NCBI GenBank assembly: GCA_937888905.1
Contig: CALATA010000004.1
Span: 372,001 to 436,000 of the forward strand
Length of the DNA stretch: 64,000 bases
Direction: 5' to 3'
Origin: Terrimonas sp937888905
GTDB taxonomy: Bacteria; Bacteroidota; Bacteroidia; Chitinophagales; Chitinophagaceae
Below are positions 35,415 to 43,547 of the stretch, one piece after another. A program made the position numbers and the translations under genes. The notes under the pieces are model-generated. The model was not told where the DNA came from and ran no database searches. It saw only the letters and a program-made list of their open reading frames with translations. How positions within the stretch are numbered: position 1 is the first letter of the stretch; each line of letters begins with the position of its first letter.

Positions 35415-35450
35415 GGGTATCAAAAGATTGCCTTTTTTGATACCCTTATT
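35415..35450 (+). terminator. Weak terminator after the small membrane protein
   Basis: An 11-bp stem GGGTATCAAAA/TTTTGATACCC with a 9-base loop is followed by TTATTATAT, only partly T-rich. Confidence 0.45.
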
Positions 35451-35495
35451 ATATCAGTGCGGTCATTTGCAACCCAGTGAACAGGGTATTGATTA

Positions 35496-36050
35496 TTATG
35501 ACAGATACCGAAAGTTGGTGCGAAATGAGGCGAGACCTATTTCAGGAAAATACCTCTCTCTAAACACATCCAGGTGATGCGCCGCATGCCCGGCGGTAAT
35601 GAAACCGAATGCGAGTGCACTGCAGGATTGCTCACTCGCAATACCCACACGCTGAAGCTGCTCATCGGTAAGGCCGGCAAAGAACAACTCAGTACTGCGG
35701 CGAAGTAATTTAAATTCTTCCAGCAAATTTTCCCAGGAGATATGTGCCGCATCGGCATGATCTGCAAATGCATTTTCATCAAAGCCGGGCAGGGGAATCT
35801 GGTCTGCTCGTGAGAAACGCAAGGCCCGGTATACAAATACACGCTCAGCGTCCATCAAATGTTGTACCACCTGCTTCACAGTCCATTTTCCCGGCGCATA
35901 GCTATAGGTTATTTTTTCCTGCGGAATGGCTTCCAGGTAGGCAAACAACTCCTTTGAGTTTTCATTCAATGCCAGGACAAGGTCCTGCTGCTTTATCTTA
36001 TTGATATAACCATGATAGAATACAGGGACGGTAGCGAGATCAGGAAGCAT
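35496..36050 (-). CDS. DinB family protein
   Basis: A 184-residue four-helix-bundle protein of the DinB superfamily. KWTVKQVVQHLMDAERVFVYRALRF supplies the first metal His region, and ITAGHAAHHLDVFRERY the C-terminal HxxHH-like pair. This subgroup (often about 170-180 residues) is common in Bacteroidota. Substrate unknown. ATG 36050 is preferred over TTG 36056. A CAAAANT heptamer array lies just upstream and ends in the sequence that would be its -7 box (CACCTTTG). Confidence 0.8.
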   Translation of the reverse strand: MLPDLATVPVFYHGYINKIKQQDLVLALNENSKELFAYLEAIPQEKITYSYAPGKWTVKQVVQHLMDAERVFVYRALRFSRADQIPLPGFDENAFADHADAAHISWENLLEEFKLLRRSTELFFAGLTDEQLQRVGIASEQSCSALAFGFITAGHAAHHLDVFRERYFPEIGLASFRTNFRYLS

Positions 36051-36057
36051 AAGCAAT

Positions 36058-36215
36058 CAAAATTCAAAAGTCAAAATGCAAAGGTGTCAGTTGTCAATGG
36101 TGAATAGTGAATAAGAAAAAGAACCCAGGATTTCACGCAAAGCTACATAAGGAGCAAAGGCGCAAAGATTATCACCTATTACTTAATACTTATTACTTAA
36201 AACTTATTACTTAAT
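36058..36215. repeat. Cluster of heptamer arrays between DinB and lipoprotein genes
   Basis: Three families follow one another. CAAAATT, CAAAAGT, CAAAATG, CAAAGG run from 36058 to 36084. GTCAATG, GTGAATA, GTGAATA run from 36093 to 36113. Six ACTTNNN or ACCTATT units run from 36174 to 36215. Between them lies TTTCACGCAAAGCT (36131-36144) followed by GCAAAGGCGCAAAG; the former recurs inverted at 52407-52420. The last array ends 14 bases from the lipoprotein stop. Confidence 0.85.
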
Positions 36216-36229
36216 ACGTCTGTTCTCCC

Positions 36230-36676
36230 TCACTTCAACGGCGCACCTACGGCAAGATCACAACGATGGCCAGGCTGACCATGCTCCGGATTGGTACCCG
36301 GCGCTGCGGCAGTTGGCGTGGCAGGGATAGTGATCGGCGTGGCTGAACTTGTCGGCTGAATGACCGGTGCCGGTTGATTTGGTACAGGAACAGGAGAAGC
36401 AGCTCCCTGTGCACTCGTGAGCGGTGCGCCCACAGCCAGATCGCAACGATGACCCGGTTGCCCATGCTCAGGGTTCAGCGTTACTCCTGCGGGCTGAGGA
36501 ACAGGCGCCGTGATAGTCTGATCAGGAGGTAAAGGCGCTTGCGGCGCAGCAGCAGCCGGCATTTTAAGACTGGTGTCCTGCTCGGGATATTTTTTACCCG
36601 AGCCCGATTGACAGCCGGTCAACACAATACCTGACAACGTGATCGCAAATACGGGGAGGATATATTTCTTCATCAT
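36230..36676 (-). CDS. Lipoprotein with duplicated His/Cys motif NPEHGQPGHRCD
   Basis: A 148-residue protein with a lipobox (GIVLTGCQSG) and a long Pro/Ala/Thr-rich, probably disordered body. It carries two identical 19-residue copies of a motif running NPEHGQPGHRCDLAVGAPL: residues 68-86 and the C-terminus (129-147). The motif has two His and one Cys and looks suited to metal or heme binding, but no function is known to me. The two DNA copies (36419-36475 and 36236-36292) differ at 14 positions, all synonymous. I recall similar NP.HG.PGHRCD.PVGAPL segments from other Bacteroidota hypothetical proteins. A start three bases later (second Met) is equally possible. Confidence 0.8.
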   Translation of the reverse strand: MMKKYILPVFAITLSGIVLTGCQSGSGKKYPEQDTSLKMPAAAAPQAPLPPDQTITAPVPQPAGVTLNPEHGQPGHRCDLAVGAPLTSAQGAASPVPVPNQPAPVIQPTSSATPITIPATPTAAAPGTNPEHGQPGHRCDLAVGAPLK

Positions 36677-36734
36677 GCGGGTTTGATTAACGAACCTAAA
36701 ACAGCCGGTTCATTGTTTTGTTCGGTGTAAGATA

Positions 36735-36761
36735 ATAAAAACCCCCGCACTTTGGCGGGGG
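36735..36761 (-). terminator. Terminator of the subtilase gene
   Basis: On the minus strand the stem CCCCCGC/GCGGGGG with a 6-base loop is followed by five T. It starts 27 bases after the stop. Confidence 0.85.
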
Positions 36762-36787
36762 CTGCGTATTTTGCTGAAACCATACGG

Positions 36788-38461
36788 TTATGCTTTTTTC
36801 TTGGGCTTCACCGTTGTTTTGGGAGTTACGGTCTTGGGACGTTCTCCTTTCAGCGTAGAGGCCAGTTTAATGGCTTCATAAGCGTTGATGATACCTCCAC
36901 TGCGGCTCAGTGTGCCGAAATCTGCTTCTTCATGGGTACCCGGATCATACGCCTTCTGGCCAGGCTTGGTGGATGATTTCTCAATCACATATTTCACCTG
37001 CTCAGCGCTGAGATTAGGATAATATTCCAGGATGAAAGCCGCCAGGCCAGCTACCACAGGAGACGCCATGCTGGTGCCCTGCAGGTTCTGGTAGGTATTG
37101 CCACCGGGAACGGTAGAGTAAATCTTTACGCCGGGCGCAAATACATCCACTTCATTTTTACCATAGTTGGAAAAACTTGCCGTAAGGCCTCCGTCTTTGA
37201 TATCGGCAAAGGGAGCGCTGGCACCTACGGTGATCCAGTTGGCTGCACGTTTGCCATTCTCGAATACAGGGGTAGGGAAATTCCAGGATGTGTCCAGGTT
37301 CTGAGCACTGTTACCTGCGGCGTGTACCAGTAATACACCTTTGCTGGCTGCATACTGAACGGCTTCGTCTACCCATTTTTTCTCCGGAGAGAATCCCTTA
37401 CCAAAACTCATGTTGATCACTTTAGCTCCGTTGTCTACTGCATAACGGATAGCCAGTGCAATGTCTTTATCATGCTCGTCACCATCAGGTACGGCACGTA
37501 CTGTCATGATGCGAACATTATTAGCCACACCGTCCATACCCAGTCCGTTGCCGCGGGCAGCACCAATGATACCGGATACGTGTGTACCATGCAGGGCAGC
37601 GCTGTTGCTCACCATTACATTGTTATTGCCATAGAAACGATCGTTGAAGTCATTGTAGTTGTCTTTAACGACATCATTCCGGAATGCTTTGGGGGCTATA
37701 TCAGCCGCATCGATCTTGGCTACTTCACCTTCGAGTTCGTCAAGCAACATTTTGTTGGAGATCTCATCGGTATCGTTGGCTTTACAAATCGCAACGAAAC
37801 GGTCGCGGAAGGCCGCGGCTTGTTTGTTGGTAGTAGTGTAGGTGCTGAGGTCTTTGCAGGTGTATTCTTCTTTTTTCAGTTCTGCACGAACGATTGAGTC
37901 GGCAGCTTTGAATTCATTTACCGTTCTGCGGATCATCATCACCATGGTGGGATCTTCCACATTGCTGGCTACATCACCTTTGGCCTTGGCCCACATTGCA
38001 TATTCTTTCGCTTCCTCGCCCTTAAAGGAGGAAGGATCTTTTCCTTCGAATTTTGCTTTGTATTTGTGGTAAACGCGGGCAGCTTCATAAGAATCTTTTT
38101 CTACGTTCTGTCCATCACGGCCACCGATAAAGTTCCAGCCGTAAACGTCGTCTACATAGCCGTTCTTGTCGTCGTCGATACCGTTACCGGGGATTTCTTT
38201 CGGGTTTTTCCACAGCACGGGTTTGAGGTCTTCGTGCAGGGTATCAACACCGGAATCAATTACGGCTACGATAACCGCGTTACTTTTCAGTTTTTTTGCT
38301 TTAACGAATTCATAGGCTTTTTCCAGGCTGATGCCATAGTAGCCGCTGTCTTTTGCGTCCAGCAGGTGCCAGCCTTTCGGAACCTCCTTCTGTGCATACG
38401 ACGATAAGCCGATCAATCCGCACAGGGCAAACAGGGAGAGGTGTTTTGTTAACTGATTCAT
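36788..38461 (-). CDS. S8 family serine peptidase (subtilase)
   Basis: A 557-residue secreted protease. The signal peptide (LFALCGLIGLSSYAQ) is followed without a large propeptide by the catalytic domain: Asp D69 (VAVIDSGVDTLHEDL), His H291 (LHGTHVSGIIGA), oxyanion Asn in HAAGNSAQNLD, and Ser S464 (GTSMASPVVAGLAA). The gap between D69 and H291 is over 220 residues, far longer than in subtilisin, because of a helical, charged insert (about 115-280). The Lys/Pro/Thr-rich C-terminus has no type IX sorting domain. It acts outside the cytoplasm; the target is unknown. Confidence 0.92.
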   Translation of the reverse strand: MNQLTKHLSLFALCGLIGLSSYAQKEVPKGWHLLDAKDSGYYGISLEKAYEFVKAKKLKSNAVIVAVIDSGVDTLHEDLKPVLWKNPKEIPGNGIDDDKNGYVDDVYGWNFIGGRDGQNVEKDSYEAARVYHKYKAKFEGKDPSSFKGEEAKEYAMWAKAKGDVASNVEDPTMVMMIRRTVNEFKAADSIVRAELKKEEYTCKDLSTYTTTNKQAAAFRDRFVAICKANDTDEISNKMLLDELEGEVAKIDAADIAPKAFRNDVVKDNYNDFNDRFYGNNNVMVSNSAALHGTHVSGIIGAARGNGLGMDGVANNVRIMTVRAVPDGDEHDKDIALAIRYAVDNGAKVINMSFGKGFSPEKKWVDEAVQYAASKGVLLVHAAGNSAQNLDTSWNFPTPVFENGKRAANWITVGASAPFADIKDGGLTASFSNYGKNEVDVFAPGVKIYSTVPGGNTYQNLQGTSMASPVVAGLAAFILEYYPNLSAEQVKYVIEKSSTKPGQKAYDPGTHEEADFGTLSRSGGIINAYEAIKLASTLKGERPKTVTPKTTVKPKKKA

Positions 38462-38537
38462 TTGCTATTTTTTATACTACAAATTTGGGAAAGACGTAAA
38501 AATAATGCATACCATTCATACATTTTCACATTATATG

Positions 38538-38570
38538 CAAAACCCCGGCAGGGCTACTGCAGGGGTTTTG
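38538..38570 (-). terminator. Terminator of the OmpA/TSP3 gene
   Basis: The arms AAAACCCC/GGGGTTTT with an inner GCAG/CTGC pairing lie 27 bases past the OmpA stop, with T-run on the minus strand. Confidence 0.75.
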
Positions 38571-38596
38571 GTTAGCTATGTGACGGTTATGTATGT

Positions 38597-40099
38597 CTAT
38601 TGGTTGCTCACCACCATTTCCACCCGGCGGTTCTGCGCTTTCTCCACGGCCGTTTTGCCTTCGTTTAATGGTTGATCCGGCCCATAACCGGTGGCACTCA
38701 GCCGTTCCGCTTCTATGCCTTTAGAGATCAGGTAATTTTTCACCGCATCGGCCCGCTGCTGCGACAGGCGGAGGTTGAGTTCGCGGCTGCCATCCGAACT
38801 GGTATGCCCGCCGATGGCAAGTTTCAATTCAGGCTGCTGGCGCAGGATATCGGCCACGCCGTCCAACACTTTTTTCGATGCAGGCGTCAGTACGGCCTTG
38901 TTCACCGCAAATTGCACCTTGCCGGCAGCATAGTTGATTTTTTCCACTACTTCTTTCTTCACTTCCTCAGGACAACCATTATTGGCGCGTGTGCCTGCTT
39001 TAGTGGGACATTTATCTTCATCATCATTGACGCCGTCACCATCTGTATCCGGCACAGGACAACCATCATAGCGCGCTACACCGGCCTGCTGCGGACATTT
39101 ATCCACTTTATCCGGAACACCGTCTCCGTCGCTGTCGGCAGGAGGACATCCTTTGTCTTCCTGCAGTCCGGGCTGATCAGGACATGCATCATCTTTGTCT
39201 GCAATACCATCTTTGTCGCGGTCTGGCCACGGACAACCCTGGTTTTCTACGGGACCCGCTTCAGCCGGACAACGATCCGAAGGATCGGCAACGCCGTCGC
39301 CATCAGCATCGGGACAACCGTTCAATGCGGCCGGGCCTGGCAGCGTAGGACATTTATCGTCTTTATCAGGAATACCATCTTTATCCTGGTCACGTGGAGC
39401 CACTTCAGGTTGTTTACCGAGGAAAATACCCAACGTGGCACCTACGGTGCGATGCCGGAACTGGCTGGCTGTATAATCAACGGGTTTGTAAAAATTTCCT
39501 AGTCCCTGCGCATAATGAGCGGTGAGGAATACGCGGCCAAATTCAAAACCGGCCGTTCCATTTACACCGTAGTCATATATTTTGTAATCACCGGGTTCTT
39601 TGCCTACGCCCGGGTCGTTGTCTTCTTCCAGCGTGTACTGACCATCTTTGGAAAATGTTTCCGTTTTATGTTTGGCACTGTAGAAAAAAGAGAGGTAAGG
39701 ACCTGCTCCGATCACAAATTTTGTCGTACGCCCGATGGGAATTTTATAAACCAGGTTGAGCGGAATATCGATGTAGTTCACAAACTGATGTGAACTCACG
39801 CTTAATGTCTGTGATACGGTAGTATCGAACACCTGCGCGTATTTGCGGCCTTTGTTGCTCAGGAAAACCGCTGGTTGGAAATAGAAACGCGAAGTGCCAA
39901 GCGGCATGTCTGCAATAAAACCAATGCGCAGGCCTGTGCGTCCCTTATAGTTGCCTTTGATCGATTCCCAGTCGGGGAGATCATTTTTTTCCTGGACAGT
40001 GGCCTGGTGTCCACCGATAAGCAGACCGATGCGCGACTGAGCCGACGTTGTAAGAAAAGTGGTTAAGCTGAAGGAGAGAAGTAGCAGGATCCTTTTCAT
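38597..40099 (-). CDS. OmpA family protein with N-terminal barrel and TSP3 repeats
   Basis: A 500-residue outer-membrane protein. The signal peptide (ILLLLSFSLTTFLTTSAQS) is followed by an eight-strand-type barrel with a PorT-like pattern (about 20-240, RIGLLIGGHQATV...). Five Ca-binding thrombospondin type 3 repeats follow (DKDGIPDKDDKCP, DGDGVADPSDRCP, DKDGIADKDDACP, DGDGVPDKVDKCP, DGDGVNDDEDKCP). The C-terminal OmpA peptidoglycan-binding domain has IGGHTSSDGSRELNLRLSQQRADAV and ENRRVEM-like QNRRVEMVV. It anchors the outer membrane to peptidoglycan. The start at 40099 begins the signal peptide; the -7 box at 40136 rules against 40138. Confidence 0.92.
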   Translation of the reverse strand: MKRILLLLSFSLTTFLTTSAQSRIGLLIGGHQATVQEKNDLPDWESIKGNYKGRTGLRIGFIADMPLGTSRFYFQPAVFLSNKGRKYAQVFDTTVSQTLSVSSHQFVNYIDIPLNLVYKIPIGRTTKFVIGAGPYLSFFYSAKHKTETFSKDGQYTLEEDNDPGVGKEPGDYKIYDYGVNGTAGFEFGRVFLTAHYAQGLGNFYKPVDYTASQFRHRTVGATLGIFLGKQPEVAPRDQDKDGIPDKDDKCPTLPGPAALNGCPDADGDGVADPSDRCPAEAGPVENQGCPWPDRDKDGIADKDDACPDQPGLQEDKGCPPADSDGDGVPDKVDKCPQQAGVARYDGCPVPDTDGDGVNDDEDKCPTKAGTRANNGCPEEVKKEVVEKINYAAGKVQFAVNKAVLTPASKKVLDGVADILRQQPELKLAIGGHTSSDGSRELNLRLSQQRADAVKNYLISKGIEAERLSATGYGPDQPLNEGKTAVEKAQNRRVEMVVSNQ

Positions 40100-40135
40100 T
40101 GGATAAGCAGTTGGGTTCAGGATATTGTTGTACCG

Positions 40136-40143
40136 CAAAAATA
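40136..40143 (-). promoter_or_regulatory. -7 box of the OmpA/TSP3 gene
   Basis: TATTTTTG on the minus strand overlaps the edge of a heptamer array and lies 36 bases before the start codon. Confidence 0.45.
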
Positions 40144-40233
40144 AGTTATAAGTATTAAGTAATAAGTTTTAGGTCATAAATCACCGTAAATACTTATAAC
40201 CTAAAACTTACTACTTATAACTTAATACTTTAC
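40143..40233. repeat. Inverted pair of heptamer arrays AAGTNNT / ACTTNNN
   Basis: Units AAGTTAT, AAGTATT, AAGTAAT, AAGTTTT, AGGTCAT (40143-40177) face units ACTTATA, ACCTAAA, ACTTACT, ACTTATA, ACTTAAT, ACTTTAC (40192-40233). The arrays are reverse complementary in consensus and could form a long AU hairpin. The last unit contains the stop codon (TTA, 40230-40232) of the aldehyde dehydrogenase gene. Confidence 0.9.
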
Positions 40234-41753
40234 AGATCGAACTTAATCCCTTGTGCCAGTGGCAACTGCGTACTGTAATTGATCGTATTGGTCTGGCGGC
40301 GCATATACACTTTCCAGGCATCGCTACCGCTTTCACGGCCACCGCCGGTTTCTTTTTCACCACCAAAGGCACCACCGATCTCGGCACCGGAGGTTCCGAT
40401 ATTGACGTTGGCAATACCGCAATCACTTCCCTGTTGAGAAAGGAACAGTTCCGCTTCACGGAGGTTCAGGGTCATGATCGCAGAAGACAGTCCTTGCGGA
40501 ACGCCATTCTGAATGGCCACGGCCTCTTCGATCGTTTTATATTTGAGCAGGTACAGGATAGGGGCAAATGTTTCGTGTTGCACGATCTTGTATCCTGGTT
40601 GAGCTTCGGCGATACAAGGCTTCACATAACAACCGCTTTCATAACCGGCTCCTTCGAGTACGCCACCCTCTACCACAAATTTTCCGCCTTCGGATTTACA
40701 TTGTTCAATGGCATCGAGGTAAGCTTTCACGGCGTCTTTATCGATCAGCGGACCCACATGGTTTTTCTGATCCAGCGGATCGCCGATGGATAATTGACCA
40801 TATGCCTTGGTAAGTTTCGCTTTCACATCTTCATAAATATCTTCATGAATGATGAGGCGGCGGGTGGTGGTACAACGTTGACCGGCTGTACCTACGGCCC
40901 CAAACAAGGCACCAAGGATGGCGATATCGAGATCCGCATCTTTGGAAATGATGATGGCATTGTTTCCTCCCAATTCGAGCAACGCACGGCCGAGACGCGC
41001 ACCAACGGTAGCGCCGACTGCTTTACCCATACGTGTGGAACCGGTGGCAGATACCAGCGGAATACGTCCGTCCTGGCTCATCCATTCGCCGCTTTCACGG
41101 CCACCGATCAGCAGACCGCTCACGCCTTCAGGTACATTGTTGCGTTCAAACACTTCGGCAACGATGTGCTGGCAGGCTACTGCGCAAAGAGGTGTTTTCT
41201 CTGACGGCTTCCAGATGCACACATCACCACAAACCCAACCCAGCATCGAGTTCCAGCTCCATACGGCTACAGGGAAATTGAAGGCAGAAATTATCCCTAC
41301 GATACCCAGCGGGTGATATTGCTCGTACATGCGGTGTGCAGGGCGTTCGCTGTGCATGGTCAAACCATGCAACTGACGCGAAAGACCAACGGCAAAATCG
41401 CAGATATCGATCATTTCCTGTACCTCACCGTATCCTTCCTGCAGGCTTTTTCCCATTTCATAAGAAACGAGTTTGCCCAGAGGTGTTTTGTATTTGCGCA
41501 GCGCTTCACCGATCTGGCGAACGATCTCGCCACGCTTGGGGGCCGGCCAGGTGCGCCATTCAAGAAAGGCTGATTGCGCTTTGGTCACTAATGTTTCGTA
41601 CGACGCACGGTCAGCAGAAGTTACCGACGCTATTTTCTTTCCGTCTACGGGTGAAAATGATTCGATTACTTCACCACCCGCATCCAGCCAGGCAGTGCCG
41701 GTGCTTACACCTTTATTGACATCAGTAATGTTCAGTTCCTTTAAAAAATCCAT
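40230..41753 (-). CDS. Aldehyde dehydrogenase, ALDH7 (antiquitin-like)
   Basis: A 507-residue NAD-dependent dehydrogenase. It has the ALDH7 signature FNFPVAVWSWN, KPSEKTPLCA, catalytic E260 (LELGGNNA) and nucleophile C294 (TAGQRCTTTRR). ISIDICDFAVGLSRQLHG-like and ERPAHRMYEQYHPLG segments match antiquitin, which oxidises alpha-aminoadipate semialdehyde in lysine breakdown. Lysine catabolism is therefore plausible, but no other lysine gene is near. The stop codon is inside a heptamer array. A TACCTTTG -7 box lies 21 bases before the ATG. Confidence 0.9.
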   Translation of the reverse strand: MDFLKELNITDVNKGVSTGTAWLDAGGEVIESFSPVDGKKIASVTSADRASYETLVTKAQSAFLEWRTWPAPKRGEIVRQIGEALRKYKTPLGKLVSYEMGKSLQEGYGEVQEMIDICDFAVGLSRQLHGLTMHSERPAHRMYEQYHPLGIVGIISAFNFPVAVWSWNSMLGWVCGDVCIWKPSEKTPLCAVACQHIVAEVFERNNVPEGVSGLLIGGRESGEWMSQDGRIPLVSATGSTRMGKAVGATVGARLGRALLELGGNNAIIISKDADLDIAILGALFGAVGTAGQRCTTTRRLIIHEDIYEDVKAKLTKAYGQLSIGDPLDQKNHVGPLIDKDAVKAYLDAIEQCKSEGGKFVVEGGVLEGAGYESGCYVKPCIAEAQPGYKIVQHETFAPILYLLKYKTIEEAVAIQNGVPQGLSSAIMTLNLREAELFLSQQGSDCGIANVNIGTSGAEIGGAFGGEKETGGGRESGSDAWKVYMRRQTNTINYSTQLPLAQGIKFDL

Positions 41754-41774
41754 ATGGTCTCAAATTTTGAAATG

Positions 41775-41782
41775 CAAAGGTA
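41775..41782 (-). promoter_or_regulatory. -7 box of the aldehyde dehydrogenase gene
   Basis: TACCTTTG on the minus strand, an exact consensus match, lies in the 34-base gap after panB. The gene therefore has its own promoter. Confidence 0.5.
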
Positions 41783-41787
41783 GACAA

Positions 41788-42600
41788 TCAGTATTGTTCC
41801 TGATCATTGGGGAAGTCCCCGGATTTTACATCGGTGATGTATTGTTGAATGGCACCGTTTACCTGTTCGGCCAGGTTGAGGTATTGACGCAAAAAGCGGG
41901 GTTTGAATTCTGTGTTGATGCCCAGCATATCGTGCATCACCAATACCTGTCCGTCGCAATGACGGCCGCCGCCAATGCCGATCGTGGGAATGTGCAGGCT
42001 CTCGCTTACTTCTTTGGCCAGCGCAGCCGGAATTTTTTCCAATACGATGGCGTAAGCACCTGCTTCCTGCAGCATCAGTGCATCGCGTTTAAGCTTTTCC
42101 GCCTCGGTGTTTTCGGTGGCGCGTACCACATAGGTGCCAAATTTATTGATCGATTGCGGCGTAAGCCCGAGATGTCCCATCACGGGAATACCGGCGCTCA
42201 CGATTTTGCGAACGGATTCAATGATCTCTTCGCCGCCTTCCAGTTTTACTGTGTTGGCACCGCTTTCTTTCATGATGCGAACGGCCGATGCCAGCGCGAT
42301 CTCTGAATTGGATTGATAATAACCAAAGGGAATATCGACGACGATGAGTGAACGTTCGCGTGCGCGTACCACACTCTGCGCATGATAGATCATCTGATCA
42401 AGAGTAATGGGAAGGGTAGTGGTGTGGCCGGCCATCACATTGCTGGCGCTGTCGCCAACCAGGATGATATCGATACCGGCGTCATCGAACAACCGGGCAA
42501 AGGAATAATCGTAGGCAGTGATCATGGCGATCTTATCGCCCGCTGCTTTCATTTTCTGCAGCGTATTGGTCGTTACTTTTTTGGCTTCTTTGGGGGACAT
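41788..42600 (-). CDS. panB: 3-methyl-2-oxobutanoate hydroxymethyltransferase (ketopantoate hydroxymethyltransferase)
   Basis: This 270-residue TIM-barrel enzyme makes ketopantoate from ketoisovalerate, the first step of pantothenate synthesis. Visible are KIAMITAYDYSFARLFDDAG, the metal-binding LVGDSASNVMAGH, VKLEGGEE, PVMGHLGLTPQS, the catalytic Glu region AIVLEKIPAALA and GIGGGRHCDGQVLVMHDMLG. Length and motifs are standard. panD and panC lie 5-6 kb away on the same strand but are not in the same operon. Confidence 0.97.
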   Translation of the reverse strand: MSPKEAKKVTTNTLQKMKAAGDKIAMITAYDYSFARLFDDAGIDIILVGDSASNVMAGHTTTLPITLDQMIYHAQSVVRARERSLIVVDIPFGYYQSNSEIALASAVRIMKESGANTVKLEGGEEIIESVRKIVSAGIPVMGHLGLTPQSINKFGTYVVRATENTEAEKLKRDALMLQEAGAYAIVLEKIPAALAKEVSESLHIPTIGIGGGRHCDGQVLVMHDMLGINTEFKPRFLRQYLNLAEQVNGAIQQYITDVKSGDFPNDQEQY

Positions 42601-42656
42601 GGCATCAGTTTAGTCGGTAAAAGTACGTGTTTGCAGCAGAATACCTTGATTTGCGA

Positions 42657-43547
42657 TCAGACGCTTTTACCGGAAACTTCGTCGTAAAGGCTGCGGATCA
42701 GGCCGTCGGCAAGCCCGATTTTAGGCACCACAATTTCTTCTGCATCCGCCCAGCGCATCACATTGATGTAAATAAGTAAGGCGGGCACGATCACGTCTGC
42801 ACGGTCTTCACGCAGTTTATACAACATCATGCGTTGCTGCAGCGTGAGGGTGCTGAATTCTTTATAGTAATCGCGTAGCATGCCGAGTGTAAGCGGCTTG
42901 CCTTCTTTGCGTTTGGAAAGAGAGAAGATTTTGTTGATGTTACCACCGGAGCCGATGGCGGTGATATGATGGAGGCCGCGGGTACTTTTTTTGATAAAAT
43001 CTTTCATCGCGTCCCAGGTATTCTCCGTCACCTGGTCTTTCAACAAACGGATGGTGCCGATGTTAAACGATTCTTTGGCCATCATACGGCCGTCGCTGAA
43101 GAACGTAAGTTCGGTACTGCCGCCGCCAACGTCGATATATAAATAAGATTCGTCGCTGGCAAGATGTTCGGCGAAATGGTTCTCGTTGATCAGTGAGGCT
43201 TCCTGCTGACCGGAGATGATCTCGATGCTGATACCGGTTTCCTCTTCTATCCGTTTAATGATGTCGGGACCGTTGGCAGCATCGCGCATAGCGGAAGTGG
43301 CACAGGCCCGCAGATGGCTCACCTCATACACTTCCATCAGGTGCTTGTAGGCATAAATGGTTTTAAAGATCCTGTTGATCTTCTGTTCGGAGATCTCGCC
43401 TTTTTCAAATACATCAAAACCCAATCTTAAAGGCACGCGTATCAGGGCAATTTTAATGAATTCAGGTTCTTTTTGTGCGGACAGGATCACGTCGGTGATC
43501 AAAAGCCGGGCGGCGTTACTTCCAATATCAATGGCTGCCAATCTCAC
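42657..43547 (-). CDS. ppx: Exopolyphosphatase / guanosine pentaphosphatase family protein
   Basis: A 296-residue Ppx/GppA-type hydrolase with the ASKHA fold. It has AAIDIGSNAARLLI (phosphate loop), HLRACATSAMRDAANG, the second phosphate loop YIDVGGGSTELTFF and HITAIGSGGNI. It is the short form (about 300 residues) lacking the C-terminal HD-like domain of E. coli Ppx. It should degrade polyphosphate. The ATG lies inside the end of ppk1 (20-base overlap), so the two opposing activities are translationally coupled. Confidence 0.9.
   Translation of the reverse strand: MRLAAIDIGSNAARLLITDVILSAQKEPEFIKIALIRVPLRLGFDVFEKGEISEQKINRIFKTIYAYKHLMEVYEVSHLRACATSAMRDAANGPDIIKRIEEETGISIEIISGQQEASLINENHFAEHLASDESYLYIDVGGGSTELTFFSDGRMMAKESFNIGTIRLLKDQVTENTWDAMKDFIKKSTRGLHHITAIGSGGNINKIFSLSKRKEGKPLTLGMLRDYYKEFSTLTLQQRMMLYKLREDRADVIVPALLIYINVMRWADAEEIVVPKIGLADGLIRSLYDEVSGKSV

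Noticed and set aside
35275..35577. 100-residue plus-strand ORF
   Set aside because: It overlaps the tail of the small membrane protein out of frame and crosses a terminator and the DinB stop.
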